Below are positions 1 through 8,779 of a DNA stretch of 64,000 bases, piece by piece. The notes under the pieces are model-generated. The model had not been told where the DNA came from, made no database searches, and saw only the letters and a program-made list of their open reading frames with translations. Source of the DNA: Streptomyces tirandamycinicus. Lineage in GTDB: Bacteria > Actinomycetota > Actinomycetes > Streptomycetales > Streptomycetaceae. Both the position numbers and the translations under genes were made by a program. The stretch covers positions 4,165,001 through 4,229,000 of the forward strand of contig NZ_CP029188.1 of assembly GCF_003097515.1 (NCBI RefSeq). The letters are read 5' to 3'. The number at the start of each line of letters is the position of its first letter. Within the stretch, counting starts at the first letter, position 1.

Positions 1-519
1 GCCCGCAAGAAGAACATCCGTGTGCTGCGCTGCCCCGACGCCCCGTCGGCTCCGGTGGAGGTCAAGCCGATCGACGGGGGAGCACTGCTCCAGGTCGCCG
101 ACCGCCTCCAGGCCGAGGGTGACGACCCGGCCGGCTGGACCCTCGCCACCGGTGAGCCGCTCTCCGCGGACGAGCTCGCCGAACTCGCCTTCGCCTGGCG
201 GGCCTGCCGCGCCGTCAAGTCCAACGCGATCCTCCTCGCCAAGGGCGGTGCGAGCGTGGGCGTCGGCATGGGCCAGGTCAACCGGGTCGACTCCGCCAGG
301 CTCGCCGTCGAGCGCGCGGGCCAGGACCGGGCGGCCGGGGCCTACGCCGCGTCCGACGCGTTCTTCCCGTTCCCCGACGGGCTGGAGATCCTGACCGCGG
401 CGGGCGTCAAGGCAGTGGTCCAGCCCGGCGGTTCGGTCCGTGACGAGCAGGTCGTCGAGGCGGCGCGCAAGGCCGGCGTGACGATGTACTTCACGGGTAC
501 GCGGCACTTCTTCCACTGA
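1..519 (+). CDS. purH: Bifunctional AICAR formyltransferase/IMP cyclohydrolase, 3' end
   Basis: The C-terminal 172 residues of PurH, which carries out the last two steps of IMP synthesis: formylation of AICAR with 10-formyl-THF, then ring closure. The reading frame is open from base 1, so the gene begins outside the window. The AICAR transformylase end is recognisable from SNAI, the GMGQVNRVD segment, the ASDAFFPF block, the VQPGGSVRD turn and the terminal FTGTRHFFH, all standard PurH signatures. Its end matches the usual length. A strong inverted repeat at 820-854 lies between it and the convergent next gene. AICAR formylation uses the folate pool that FolD (1957-2814) and GlyA (21355-22674) supply. 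Confidence 0.97.
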   Translation, partial: ARKKNIRVLRCPDAPSAPVEVKPIDGGALLQVADRLQAEGDDPAGWTLATGEPLSADELAELAFAWRACRAVKSNAILLAKGGASVGVGMGQVNRVDSARLAVERAGQDRAAGAYAASDAFFPFPDGLEILTAAGVKAVVQPGGSVRDEQVVEAARKAGVTMYFTGTRHFFH

Positions 520-819
520 GACCGGCCCGGGAACGCCCGGTCGGCCGGGGAACGCCCGGTCGGCCGGAGAACGCCGGACCGGGGCGCCCGTGTTCGCATC
601 CGGGTGCGTGCGTGCGTGCGTGCGTGAGTGCGTGCCCGTGCCCGGGCTGATCGCGCCGGGCGGCATGTCGTAGCCCCCTCACGTCCCGCGGAGGGGGCTG
701 CGGCCTCTGCCCGCGCCGGAGGCCGGACGGCAGGCACTGGGCGAGGGTTGCCTGCCGGTACGCGTGGGGCTCGCCGGGGACGTCGTCGTGCCGCGCGGGC
801 CGGGTGCGCGAAAGGGAAA

Positions 820-854
820 GGCCGTGACGCCCGCCTCGGGCGGGCGTCACGGCC
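820..854. terminator. Perfect 16-bp stem, 3-nt loop terminator
   Basis: Left arm 820-835 and right arm 839-854 are perfectly complementary (GGCCGTGACGCCCGCC and its complement) around a TCG loop. It sits between purH (+) and the convergent gene ending at 885, so it probably terminates both. There is no U-tract, as is usual in Streptomyces. The preceding 300 bases (520-819) hold short GAACGCCCGGTCGGCCGG repeats and a GTGC run, and no gene. Confidence 0.85.
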
Positions 855-884
855 TGCAGTCCGCGGCTGGTGAGTGAACGGGCC

Positions 885-1466
885 TCAGTACCGGGGGCGG
901 TTGAACCACGCGGCGCCGTCGGCCTTGCCGACGAACACGGCGACGAGGATCGCGAGCACCGTGTGGGCGAGGCCGACGAGGACGAACGGGTAGATCCCGA
1001 GGATCGCGGTGATGATGCCGAAGACCAGGGCGGTGACCCGGATGCCGTTGCCGCCGCTGCCGAACTTGGCGCCGAGAACGATCGCGAACACGCCCCAGCC
1101 GAGTATCAGCAGCGTGATGAACCAGACTCCGCCGGCCGACCAGTCGGCGAGCTGCTGGAACTGGATGTCGTCCTGCAGCGCGGGGTCGCTCTTGGCCGCG
1201 CTGATGGCCACCGCGCTGAGAGCGGCGAAGACGGCGCCGAGCACCTGCAGGCCGCCGATGACGAAGAGCATCACGCGCGCGGCCTTCACGCCTCCCGGCA
1301 TCTCCGTCATCGGTGCGCCGGGGTAGCCGCCCCCGTAGGGCTGGACGGGCGGGGCCTGGGGATAGCCGTAACCGGGCTGGGGCGGCTGCTGCTGGCCCTG
1401 CGGGTAGCCGTAGCCCGGCTGGCCCTGCTGCTGGCCGTACGGGTTGTTCGGGTCGCCGAAGCTCAT
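885..1466 (-). CDS. Q/P/G/Y-rich N-terminus, four-helix membrane protein
   Basis: A 193-residue membrane protein of unknown function. Residues 1-60 are a low-complexity cytosolic tail of PYGQQQ, GYGYP and PPVQPYGGG repeats. The rest contains four hydrophobic helices (around VMLFVIGGLQVLGAVFAAL, GVWFITLLILGWGVFAIVL, GIRVTALVFGIITAILGIY and PFVLVGLAHTVLAILVAVFVG). It ends in a soluble FNRPRY tail. ATG at 1466 is chosen because GGAGG lies 8 bases upstream; the frame is open further upstream but without ribosome-site support. This architecture is common in Streptomyces. No enzymatic motif is visible and the role is unknown. Confidence 0.85.
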   Translation of the reverse strand: MSFGDPNNPYGQQQGQPGYGYPQGQQQPPQPGYGYPQAPPVQPYGGGYPGAPMTEMPGGVKAARVMLFVIGGLQVLGAVFAALSAVAISAAKSDPALQDDIQFQQLADWSAGGVWFITLLILGWGVFAIVLGAKFGSGGNGIRVTALVFGIITAILGIYPFVLVGLAHTVLAILVAVFVGKADGAAWFNRPRY

Positions 1467-1956
1467 GGCGGGGTTCCTCCGTCGGGGTTCTGCGGGGACG
1501 ACGCGGGCCTGACCGGAGGAACGCCACAGGTAACCATGCGGTCTGCCCCCCGACACTGCCGCGACACTGCGCGGTTCATCGTGGTGTCGCCATCGACTTC
1601 TTGTCCAGTCGATATGCGAATGTGTTGTGCGAGTGCAACCTTGTGTACCGCTGGGCGAACCGTGTGGTGGCATGCCGGGAGGATCCCGGGGGTGGCCGGT
1701 GCGAACTGCGCCGCCGCGAAGCCCGCCGCAGCGAACTCCGCCGTTGCGACCGCACCGGTCTCACCGAGCCGGTCCTCACCGCACCGGTCTCACCGAGCCG
1801 CCGTCACCACACTGGTCCCCGCCGCGACCACCGCCACCGCCGCCACCGCCGCCGCCGACGCCACCACCGCCGCCGAGGCCGGTGTGCGGGCGGTGCCCGG
1901 CCGCTCGGAGCGAACCTGATTGGTACCGGGGCGGGGTCATCCGCGAGGATGGGGGC
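1467..1956. other. Intergenic region with a 20-bp direct repeat and CCGCCAC run
   Basis: This 490-base gap separates the divergent genes at 885-1466 (-) and folD (+). The 20-base unit GCACCGGTCTCACCGAGCCG occurs at 1752-1771 and 1781-1800, followed by a (CCRCCGCCG)n run to about 1882. Long open frames here are low-complexity artefacts. The gap must hold the two promoters, but I cannot place them. I looked for a folate- or ZTP-type riboswitch upstream of folD and did not find one. Confidence 0.6.
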
Positions 1957-2814
1957 ATGACCGCCCAGATTCTCGATGGCAAGGCCACCGCGGCCGAGAT
2001 CAAGTCCGAACTGGCCGCCCGCGTGGCGGCGCTCAAGGCCAGGGGATTCAGGCCCGGCCTCGGGACCGTCCTGGTCGGCGACGACGTCGGCAGCCGGAAG
2101 TACGTGGCCGGCAAGCACCGGGACTGCGCGGAGGTGGGCATCGCCTCCCTCCAGCGTGAACTGCCCGAGACCGCTACGCAGGAGGAGATCGAGGCGGTCG
2201 TCCGGGAACTGAACGAGAACCCGGAGTGCACCGGTTACATCGTGCAGCTGCCGCTGCCGAAGGGCATCGACGAGAACCGGGTGCTGGAGCTGATCGACCC
2301 GGCGAAGGACGCGGACGGCCTGCACCCGACGAACCTGGGCCGTCTCGTGCTGAACGAGCCCGCACCGCTGCCGTGCACGCCGAACGGCGTGATCCGGCTG
2401 CTGCGCCGGTACGAGGTGGAGCTGAACGGCGCCCATGTCGTCGTGGTGGGCCGGGGCACCACCATCGGGCGCTCGCTGCCGCTGATGCTCACCCGCCGCT
2501 CCGAGAACTCCACGGTCACCCAGTGCCACACCGGCACGCGGGACCTCTCCTCGCATCTGCGCCAGGCCGACATCATCGTGGCCGCGGCGGGCTCGGCCCA
2601 TCTGGTCCGCCCCGAGGACGTCAAGCCGGGCGCGGCCGTGCTGGACGTCGGCGTCAGCCGCGACGGCAACGGGAAGATCGTCGGCGACGTCCATCCGGAC
2701 GTCGCGCAGGTCGCCGGCCGGCTCTCGCCGAACCCGGGCGGTGTGGGCCCGATGACCCGCGCCATGCTCCTCGTCAACGTCGTCGAGGCGGCCGAGCAGG
2801 CAGCCGCGGACTGA
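1957..2814 (+). CDS. folD: Methylenetetrahydrofolate dehydrogenase/cyclohydrolase
   Basis: FolD interconverts 5,10-methylene-THF and 10-formyl-THF in the cytosol, feeding purine synthesis (PurH is 1.4 kb away) and using the methylene-THF made by GlyA. The 285-residue length is typical. Visible family features are the YVAGK segment with catalytic Tyr49 and Lys53, QLPLPKGID, the PAKDADGLHPTNLGRL loop, the dinucleotide-binding GRGTTIGRS segment, and PGGVGPMTRAMLLVN near the end. The ATG at 1957 is preceded by GAGG at 1945-1948. The DUF3017 gene follows after 5 bases, so they are probably co-transcribed. Confidence 0.97.
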   Translation: MTAQILDGKATAAEIKSELAARVAALKARGFRPGLGTVLVGDDVGSRKYVAGKHRDCAEVGIASLQRELPETATQEEIEAVVRELNENPECTGYIVQLPLPKGIDENRVLELIDPAKDADGLHPTNLGRLVLNEPAPLPCTPNGVIRLLRRYEVELNGAHVVVVGRGTTIGRSLPLMLTRRSENSTVTQCHTGTRDLSSHLRQADIIVAAAGSAHLVRPEDVKPGAAVLDVGVSRDGNGKIVGDVHPDVAQVAGRLSPNPGGVGPMTRAMLLVNVVEAAEQAAAD

Positions 2815-2819
2815 GATCC

Positions 2820-3704
2820 ATGGACTCTTCCTCCCCCTCCCCCTCCTCCTCTCCCTCCCCCGGCGACCGCGCGGGCTCCGCTGCCGGCCGCCGGCCGGCC
2901 CGGGCGAACGGCGCGTCCTTCGGCCCGCCGGACACGCCGGGGGGCGCCCCGGGCACGCCCGGGACCGGCCCGGCGGTGAGCGGCGCCGACCGTACGGACG
3001 GGACGGCGCGCGCGAACGGCATCCGGCCCGAGGCGCCGGGCGAACCGGCAGGACGCAACGGCACCCGGTCCGAGGCGGGCGATCCCGTGGCGAGGAACGG
3101 CGCGGGCCCCGCCCGGCGTGAGGACGCGGGACCGGGCGGCTCCGACAGTGACGCGGACCGCGGCACCTCGAACGGCTCCGCGAACGCCGGGGACCGTACG
3201 GTGACGGCGGGCGGCGCGGTGGATGCCGCCGGCGACGCGGAGACGCCGAAGGGTTCCCAGCCCGGGCCCGCCGAGGAGCCGGCGGGCGCGCGCGAGCGGG
3301 CCGCCGGCAGGTCGCGGCGCCCGCCCACCGTCACCCGGGACACCGCGCGCCCCGAGGGCGGCGGGCGGGCCGCGCCCGGTGACGCGCCGGCTCCCGCGCG
3401 CCAGTGGCCGCTGCTGACGGTGCTCGGGCTCGCGGCGCTCGGTCTGCTGATCGTCGGTGCGGACCCGTTCGAGCAGGCGTTCAGGGTCGGCACGATGCTC
3501 GTCGGCGCCGCCCTGCTCACCGGCGCCGCGCTGCGCCGGGTGCTGCCGTCCGTGGGGATGCTGGCGGTGCGCTCGCGCTTCACCGACATGGTCACCTACG
3601 GGGTGCTCGGGACCGTCATCGTGCTGCTCGCCCTGATGGTCCAGCCGCGGCCGTGGCTGGAGATCCCGTTCCTCGAGGAAGCGGTCCGCTTCACCGTGCG
3701 GTAG
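2820..3704 (+). CDS. DUF3017 membrane protein with long disordered N-terminus
   Basis: A 294-residue protein. Residues 1 to about 190 are disordered, S/P/G/R/D-rich (a SPSPSSSPSP run right after the start). The last 100 residues form the DUF3017 domain with three membrane helices (WPLLTVLGLAALGLLIVGA, TMLVGAALLTGAALRRVL and MVTYGVLGTVIVLLALMV) and a short hydrophilic end. It begins 5 bases after the folD stop with only weak ribosome-site character, suggesting coupling to folD. DUF3017 next to folD is, as I recall, a constant arrangement in Streptomyces, but its function is not known. Confidence 0.85.
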   Translation: MDSSSPSPSSSPSPGDRAGSAAGRRPARANGASFGPPDTPGGAPGTPGTGPAVSGADRTDGTARANGIRPEAPGEPAGRNGTRSEAGDPVARNGAGPARREDAGPGGSDSDADRGTSNGSANAGDRTVTAGGAVDAAGDAETPKGSQPGPAEEPAGARERAAGRSRRPPTVTRDTARPEGGGRAAPGDAPAPARQWPLLTVLGLAALGLLIVGADPFEQAFRVGTMLVGAALLTGAALRRVLPSVGMLAVRSRFTDMVTYGVLGTVIVLLALMVQPRPWLEIPFLEEAVRFTVR

Positions 3705-4233
3705 AGCACCCGGGCGCACCGGCCGTCCCGTGCGTCCGGGCCGGCCGCGCGGCCGGAGCCGTTCGCGGCTTTTGTCGCGCACCGCGCGCACGGGTCCGCG
3801 CCCGCTGTCGCGCACCACGCAAACGCGCCCACACCCCGCTGTGGTGCCTCGGCCGCGGCCGGCGTGCGGCGCGCAGGGGCGACGGCGGCCGTCCCCTCCC
3901 CCGAGGAGGACGGACACCGCTGCCCGGTTCAGGGTCATGCACGCGCCAATCAGTCACAAGAGAATTTCGGGGCCTGTGGCACGGAAGTGACCGTTCCGCC
4001 ATGGTGTGATCGCCGGGCAACGGATGCGAGACTGAGGCCGGCTTTCGGAACGGCGGCGCACATCGGGGTACGGCATCGTCCCGAATGCTCCCGTGCGCCC
4101 CGGCGCCAGGAACTGTCATCCTGGCTTCGCGCATCCCTCCGGGTAGTCCACACGACGCGGACCCCGAGGCGTGGCGGGGGGCACCACGGCGCGGGGCACA
4201 TCAGGCACGTACTCGGGGGACAAGGGGGAGGCA
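3705..4233. other. 529-base intergenic region
   Basis: Between the DUF3017 gene and the HTH gene. It contains two GTCGCGCACC copies near 3774 and 3807 and is otherwise without supported features. Composition becomes less GC-rich around 3950-4100, which would suit a promoter, but no clear -35/-10 pair was found. Confidence 0.4.
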
Positions 4234-5265
4234 ATGCCTCGTTGGAAGGCGCTACCGGAAGAACTCGATCCGCAGGTGAGGGAGTTCGCGAGCCAGTTGC
4301 GCAGGCTCGTCGACCGCAGTGGGCTGAGCATCGCCGCGCTCTCGGACCGCACCGGCTACAGCAAGACGTCGTGGGAGCGCTTTCTGAACGGACGGCTGCT
4401 CGCACCCAAGGGCGCGATCGTCGCCCTGGCCGAGGTCACCGGGACCAATCCGGTCCACCTCACCACCATGTGGGAGCTCGCCGAGCGTGCCTGGAGCCGC
4501 GCCGAGATGCGCCACGACATGACGATGGAGGCCATCCGGATATCCCAGGCGCGCGCCGCTCTGGGCGAGTTCGGACCGAAGGGCCCGGGCGCCCCGTCCG
4601 GCCGCGGCGGCGGGCTGACCACCACCGCACCGGACGGGGAGGGCCCGCGCGACCGGCCCCGGGTGCCCGCCCAGCCCAGCAGCGGATCGGAACGGGCCGG
4701 GCACCGGCCGGGCTCCCCGTACCCCGGTGCCCCCGCCCCGTCCGGCGGTCCGGGACCAGGGCGCGGGCGGCGCAAGGCGACGGTGTTCGTGGCGGGGCTG
4801 GTCGGTGCGCTGCTGGTGATCGCGGCCGCGGTGCTGCTGACCGATCTCGGCGGCGCCGGTGACGAGCCGGGCAGCGACGTGGCCAGGCAGCCCTCCGCGG
4901 CGCCGGCGACCAGCGCGCCGGAGCTGCCCGCGGGGGTGAAGTGCGTCGGTGCCGACTGCACGGGCCAGGACCCCGAGAACATGGGGTGCGGCGGTCAGCT
5001 CGCCACGACCGCCTCCCGGGCGACCGTCGGCACCGCCCTCGTCGAAGTGCGCTACAGCAAGACGTGCGGGGCCGCGTGGGCGCGGATCACTCAGGCGACA
5101 CCGGGCGACAAGGTGCGGATCAGCGCCGGTGGCGAGAGCGGCAGCGGGCTCGTCAACGCGGACAAGGACGCCTACACCCCGATGGTCGCCGTGGCCGCCG
5201 AGTCCGAGGCGAAGGCGTGCGCCACGCTGACGACGGGCGACGAGGGATGCACGACGGAGCAGTAG
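4234..5265 (+). CDS. Membrane-anchored HTH (XRE-like) protein with DUF2690 domain
   Basis: A 343-residue single-span protein. Residues 10-90 form a helix-turn-helix of the XRE type (LSIAALSDRTGYSKTSWERF). A Pro/Gly-rich linker runs to about 190, one membrane helix follows (ATVFVAGLVGALLVIAAAVLL), and the exterior part ends in a DUF2690 domain with paired cysteines (KCVGADC, MGCGG, KTCG, KACATL, GCTTEQ). The topology suggests a protein that could link an outside domain to cytoplasmic DNA binding; that is inference. ATG at 4234 follows GGGGGAG at 4224-4230. Several paralogues are usual per Streptomyces genome and their targets are unknown. Confidence 0.88.
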   Translation: MPRWKALPEELDPQVREFASQLRRLVDRSGLSIAALSDRTGYSKTSWERFLNGRLLAPKGAIVALAEVTGTNPVHLTTMWELAERAWSRAEMRHDMTMEAIRISQARAALGEFGPKGPGAPSGRGGGLTTTAPDGEGPRDRPRVPAQPSSGSERAGHRPGSPYPGAPAPSGGPGPGRGRRKATVFVAGLVGALLVIAAAVLLTDLGGAGDEPGSDVARQPSAAPATSAPELPAGVKCVGADCTGQDPENMGCGGQLATTASRATVGTALVEVRYSKTCGAAWARITQATPGDKVRISAGGESGSGLVNADKDAYTPMVAVAAESEAKACATLTTGDEGCTTEQ

Positions 5266-5599
5266 CGCGCTCCAGTGAGCCGCACCACAGGGATCCGGGG
5301 GTTCCGGGGGGCCCGGGTCGGATAGCCTGACCGCTGGATATCTCTTCACGTCGAGAGATCGATCACCGCGATCGGTGCCGACCACCGGCCCCGGCCACCG
5401 GTGCCGATCGGCGCGAACCGGTGCCGACCGGTGCCGATCGGTGCCGACCGGTGCCGATCGGCGCGGACCCGTGCCGGTCCGGCGGGGTGAGCGCCGATCG
5501 CGCGCATCGCGCCGAACGCGGCGGTGCCGATCACTACGGTGGAGATGTCCAGCACCAGGGGCAGGGACCCCCACCGCCAGCTGTCTTACGGAGATCGCC
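5266..5599. repeat. Intergenic region with iterated GGTGCCGAYCG repeats
   Basis: From about 5399 to 5476 the unit GGTGCCGATCG/GGTGCCGACCG recurs at least six times in imperfect tandem upstream of mdh. It is non-coding, GC-rich and too regular to be chance. Its role, if any, is unknown. The mdh promoter probably lies between it and 5599. Confidence 0.6.
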
Positions 5600-6589
5600 A
5601 TGACCCGCACTCCCGTGAATGTCACCGTCACCGGCGCCGCCGGCCAGATCGGCTACGCGCTGCTCTTCCGCATCGCCTCGGGCCAACTGCTCGGCGCGGA
5701 CGTGCCGGTCAGGCTGCGCCTCCTCGAGATCCCGCAGGGCCTGAAGGCCGCCGAGGGCACCGCCATGGAGCTCGACGACTGCGCCTTCCCGCTGCTCCGG
5801 GGCATCGACATCACCGACGACCCCAACATCGCCTTCGACGGTGCCAACGTGGCACTGCTCGTCGGCGCCCGCCCGCGCACCAAGGGCATGGAGCGCGGTG
5901 ACCTGCTGGAGGCCAACGGCGGCATCTTCAAGCCGCAGGGCAAGGCCATCAACGACCACGCGGCGGACGACATCAAGGTCCTCGTCGTGGGCAACCCGGC
6001 CAACACCAACGCGCTCATCGCGCAGGCCGCCGCCCCGGACGTACCGGCGGAGCGCTTCACCGCGATGACCCGCCTCGACCACAACCGCGCGCTGTCGCAG
6101 CTGGCCGCCAAGACCGGTGTCCCGGTCTCCGAGATCAAGCGCCTCACCATCTGGGGCAACCACTCCGCGACGCAGTACCCGGACGTCTTCCACGCGGAGA
6201 TCGCGGGCAAGAACGCCGCCGAGGTCATCGACGACCAGAGCTGGCTCGCGGACACCTTCATCCCGACCGTCGCCAAGCGCGGTGCCGCGATCATCGAGGC
6301 CCGCGGCGCCTCCTCGGCCGCGTCCGCCGCGAACGCGGCGATCGACCACATCCACACCTGGGTCAACGGCACCGCCGAGGGCGACTGGACCTCCATGGGC
6401 ATCCCGTCGGACGGCTCCTACGGCGTCGCCGAGGGTCTGATCTCCTCCTTCCCGGTCACCTGCAAGGACGGCAAGTACGAGATCGTCCAGGGCCTGGACA
6501 TCAACGAGTTCTCCCGCACCCGCATCGACGCGTCGGTGAAGGAGCTGGAGGAGGAGCGCGAGGCGGTTCGCGGCCTCGGCCTCATCTGA
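5600..6589 (+). CDS. mdh: Malate dehydrogenase (NAD)
   Basis: A 329-residue cytosolic malate dehydrogenase of the TCA cycle, converting malate to oxaloacetate. Visible features are the NAD-binding GAAGQIG loop (12-18), the substrate loop RPRTKGMERGDLL (Arg92 and nearby Arg99), GNPANTNA, catalytic Asp160 in RLDHNR and catalytic His188 in IWGNHSATQYP. The long RPRTKGMER form places it in the cytosolic-type/actinobacterial MDH group, not the E. coli type. ATG at 5600 follows GGAGAT. It is monocistronic, ending at a very strong hairpin. Confidence 0.97.
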   Translation: MTRTPVNVTVTGAAGQIGYALLFRIASGQLLGADVPVRLRLLEIPQGLKAAEGTAMELDDCAFPLLRGIDITDDPNIAFDGANVALLVGARPRTKGMERGDLLEANGGIFKPQGKAINDHAADDIKVLVVGNPANTNALIAQAAAPDVPAERFTAMTRLDHNRALSQLAAKTGVPVSEIKRLTIWGNHSATQYPDVFHAEIAGKNAAEVIDDQSWLADTFIPTVAKRGAAIIEARGASSAASAANAAIDHIHTWVNGTAEGDWTSMGIPSDGSYGVAEGLISSFPVTCKDGKYEIVQGLDINEFSRTRIDASVKELEEEREAVRGLGLI

Positions 6590-6603
6590 CGGTCGGCAAC
6601 GGC

Positions 6604-6653
6604 GAAACGCCGGTGGGACGCCGCACGAACGTGCGGCGTCCCACCGGCGTTTC
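6604..6653 (+). terminator. Perfect 23-bp stem, 4-nt loop terminator of mdh
   Basis: Arms at 6604-6626 and 6631-6653 are perfectly complementary around a GAAC loop, starting 15 bases after the mdh stop. The arm begins GAAACGCCGGTGGGACG. Such an uninterrupted stem supports efficient termination without a U-tract. Confidence 0.92.
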
Positions 6654-7270
6654 CGGCGTTTCCCGCGGACGATGCGGCGCGGCCGGACCGACGCGTCGCG
6701 CCGGCGGGCACCCGCCCGCGGCCGGCCCGGGAGCGGCCCCGGCATACGACAGTCCCCGGTGATCGGGGCGATTTCCCACGCACCGGTCGTCGCCGGTCGC
6801 GCTGGTCCTCGCACTTCTCGCCGGGGGCCTAGCCAGAGCCGAGGGGGTCACGCCCTTCGGTAAGACGTCTCTTCCGACGGGGTGCGGCTCTCTGCGGTTT
6901 TCTGGTGTAAAGACCAGTTTCCTCCCGATATGACGGAAGTCAAGAGTGTGCGGCGGCGGCCTGGAGGCTCCCCGTGCAGCCCCTCGTGCAGCCCTTCGTG
7001 CACACCCTCGTGGAGGCCCCGCGAAGACCCGGCCCAAGCCCCCGTGAAGGCCCCGCGTGAAGACCCCGTGAGGCCCCGGCGTGACGCTCACGCGAGCCGG
7101 TCCGCTCACCGTCCGTGACGACTCGCACGCGACTTCCCTCGCTCCCCGCGGAGTGACACACGTTACTTCCGGCCACCCGTCGCGCATGCTTTCCGCTCTC
7201 CGGGGCAGGCGACCCGCTCGCCAGTCCTTGCTGGTGAGCGACATAACGGGAATGGAAGGCGAAACGCGAC
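6654..7270. other. Long leader/intergenic region before the betaine operon
   Basis: About 600 bases without a supported gene. A small stem CTGGT(6902-6906)/ACCAG(6913-6917) lies in a relatively AT-rich patch. From about 6966 to 7085 there are imperfect 11-12-base repeats of the form CCCCGTGAAGG/CCCTCGTGCAG. The promoter and any osmotic control sites of the downstream operon should be here. A possible 78-codon frame at 6882-7118 is carried by the repeats and is not convincing. Confidence 0.45.
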
Positions 7271-8752
7271 GTGTCGGCACAACTGACCATCCACGTGGCC
7301 GGGGAATGGCGCAAAGCCGTCTCCGGCGCCACGCGCGAGATCCTCGACCCCGCGGACGCCGCGCCCTTCGCCGTCGTGGCGGAAGGCGGGGCCGAGGACA
7401 CCGACGCCGCGATCGCCGCCGCACGCGAGGCGTTCGACACGGGGGACTGGCCCCGCACACCGGTGGCCGAGCGGGCGGCGCTGCTGCGCCGCGTCGCCGG
7501 GCTGCTGGAGCGGGACCGCGAGGAACTCGGGCGCCTGGAGAGCCGCGACGCCGGAAAGACCGTGGAGGAGGGCCGCGTCGACGTCGACTGCGTCGCCGAC
7601 GCCTTCCGCTACTTCGCCGATCTCGTCGTCAACGAGAACGGCCGCGTCGTGGACGCCGGCTCACCGGACATCCACAGCGTGATCGTGCACGAACCGGTGG
7701 GCGTGTGCGGTCTGATCACCCCGTGGAACTACCCGCTGCTGCAGGCGAGCTGGAAGATCGCGCCCGCCCTCGCGGCCGGGAACACCTTCGTCGTCAAGCC
7801 GAGCGAGATCACCCCGCTCAGCACCGTCGCGCTGATCCGCCTCCTGTCGGAGGCCGGACTGCCGGACGGCGTCGCCAACCTCGTCACCGGCCCCGGCGAC
7901 CCGGTCGGGGCCCGCCTGGCGGAGCACCCCGACGTCGACCTCGTCTCCTTCACCGGCGGGCTGGCCAGCGGCACCAAGGTGATGCGGGCCGCCGCCGACA
8001 GCGTCAAGAAGGTCGCCCTGGAACTGGGCGGCAAGAACCCCAACGTGGTGTTCGCCGACGCCTGCACCGACGACGAGAGCTTCGACACCGCCGTCGACCA
8101 GGCGCTGAACGCCGCGTTCATCCACAGCGGCCAGGTCTGCTCCGCCGGCTCCCGCCTCATCGTCGAGGAGTCCCTCCGCGAGCGCTTCGTCGCCGAACTC
8201 GCCCGCCGTGCCGAGCTGATCCGGCTCGGCCCCGGCACGGACGACGGCGTCGAGTGCGGACCGCTCGTCTCCGCGCAGCAGCTGGCGAAGACCGAGGACT
8301 TCGTGGCCTCCGCGCTCGCCGAGGGCGCGGTGCTGCGCGCCGGCGGCAAGCGGCCCGACGGACCCGGCTACTTCTACCGGCCGACCGTCCTCGACCGGTG
8401 CGACCGCACCATGCGCGTGGTGCGCGAGGAGGTCTTCGGCCCGGTCCTCACCGTCGAGACCTTCCGTACCGAGGACGAGGCCGTCGCGCTCGCCAACGAC
8501 ACCGAGTACGGGCTCGCGGGCGGCGTCTGGAGCGGCGACCCCGGACGGGCCCGGCGGGTCGCGGCACGGCTGCGCCACGGCACCGTGTGGATCAACGACT
8601 TCCACCCGTACCTGCCTCAGGCGGAGTGGGGCGGCTTCGGCAAGTCCGGCATCGGCCGGGAGCTCGGCCCCGCCGGGCTCGCCGAGTACCGCGAGACCAA
8701 GCACATCTATCAGAACCTCGCCCCGCGCCCCGTGCGCTGGTTCGCGGGCTGA
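7271..8752 (+). CDS. betB: Betaine-aldehyde dehydrogenase (ALDH family)
   Basis: An NAD(P)-dependent aldehyde dehydrogenase of 493 residues. Its position in front of a GMC alcohol dehydrogenase and a glycine-betaine importer points to betaine aldehyde oxidation to glycine betaine, an osmoprotectant. Family residues are Asn153 in PWNYP, Glu251 in LELGGKNP, the catalytic Cys290 in SGQVCSAGSR and the EEVFGPVL block. The FTGS motif reads FTGG here. The start is GTG at 7271. It is followed after 27 bases by the dehydrogenase gene. Substrate is inferred from context; other amino-aldehydes are possible. Confidence 0.9.
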   Translation: MSAQLTIHVAGEWRKAVSGATREILDPADAAPFAVVAEGGAEDTDAAIAAAREAFDTGDWPRTPVAERAALLRRVAGLLERDREELGRLESRDAGKTVEEGRVDVDCVADAFRYFADLVVNENGRVVDAGSPDIHSVIVHEPVGVCGLITPWNYPLLQASWKIAPALAAGNTFVVKPSEITPLSTVALIRLLSEAGLPDGVANLVTGPGDPVGARLAEHPDVDLVSFTGGLASGTKVMRAAADSVKKVALELGGKNPNVVFADACTDDESFDTAVDQALNAAFIHSGQVCSAGSRLIVEESLRERFVAELARRAELIRLGPGTDDGVECGPLVSAQQLAKTEDFVASALAEGAVLRAGGKRPDGPGYFYRPTVLDRCDRTMRVVREEVFGPVLTVETFRTEDEAVALANDTEYGLAGGVWSGDPGRARRVAARLRHGTVWINDFHPYLPQAEWGGFGKSGIGRELGPAGLAEYRETKHIYQNLAPRPVRWFAG

Positions 8753-8779
8753 TCACGGGGAGCAGGAGCAACCACCACC

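Noticed and set aside
1467..1956. Second ZTP riboswitch upstream of folD
   Set aside because: Neither the ACTGGCG nor the CCGCCTGGGCA signature is present.
6882..7118. 78-codon frame in the leader of the betaine operon
   Set aside because: Driven by the CCCCGTGAAG repeats; no ribosome site and no protein-like composition.
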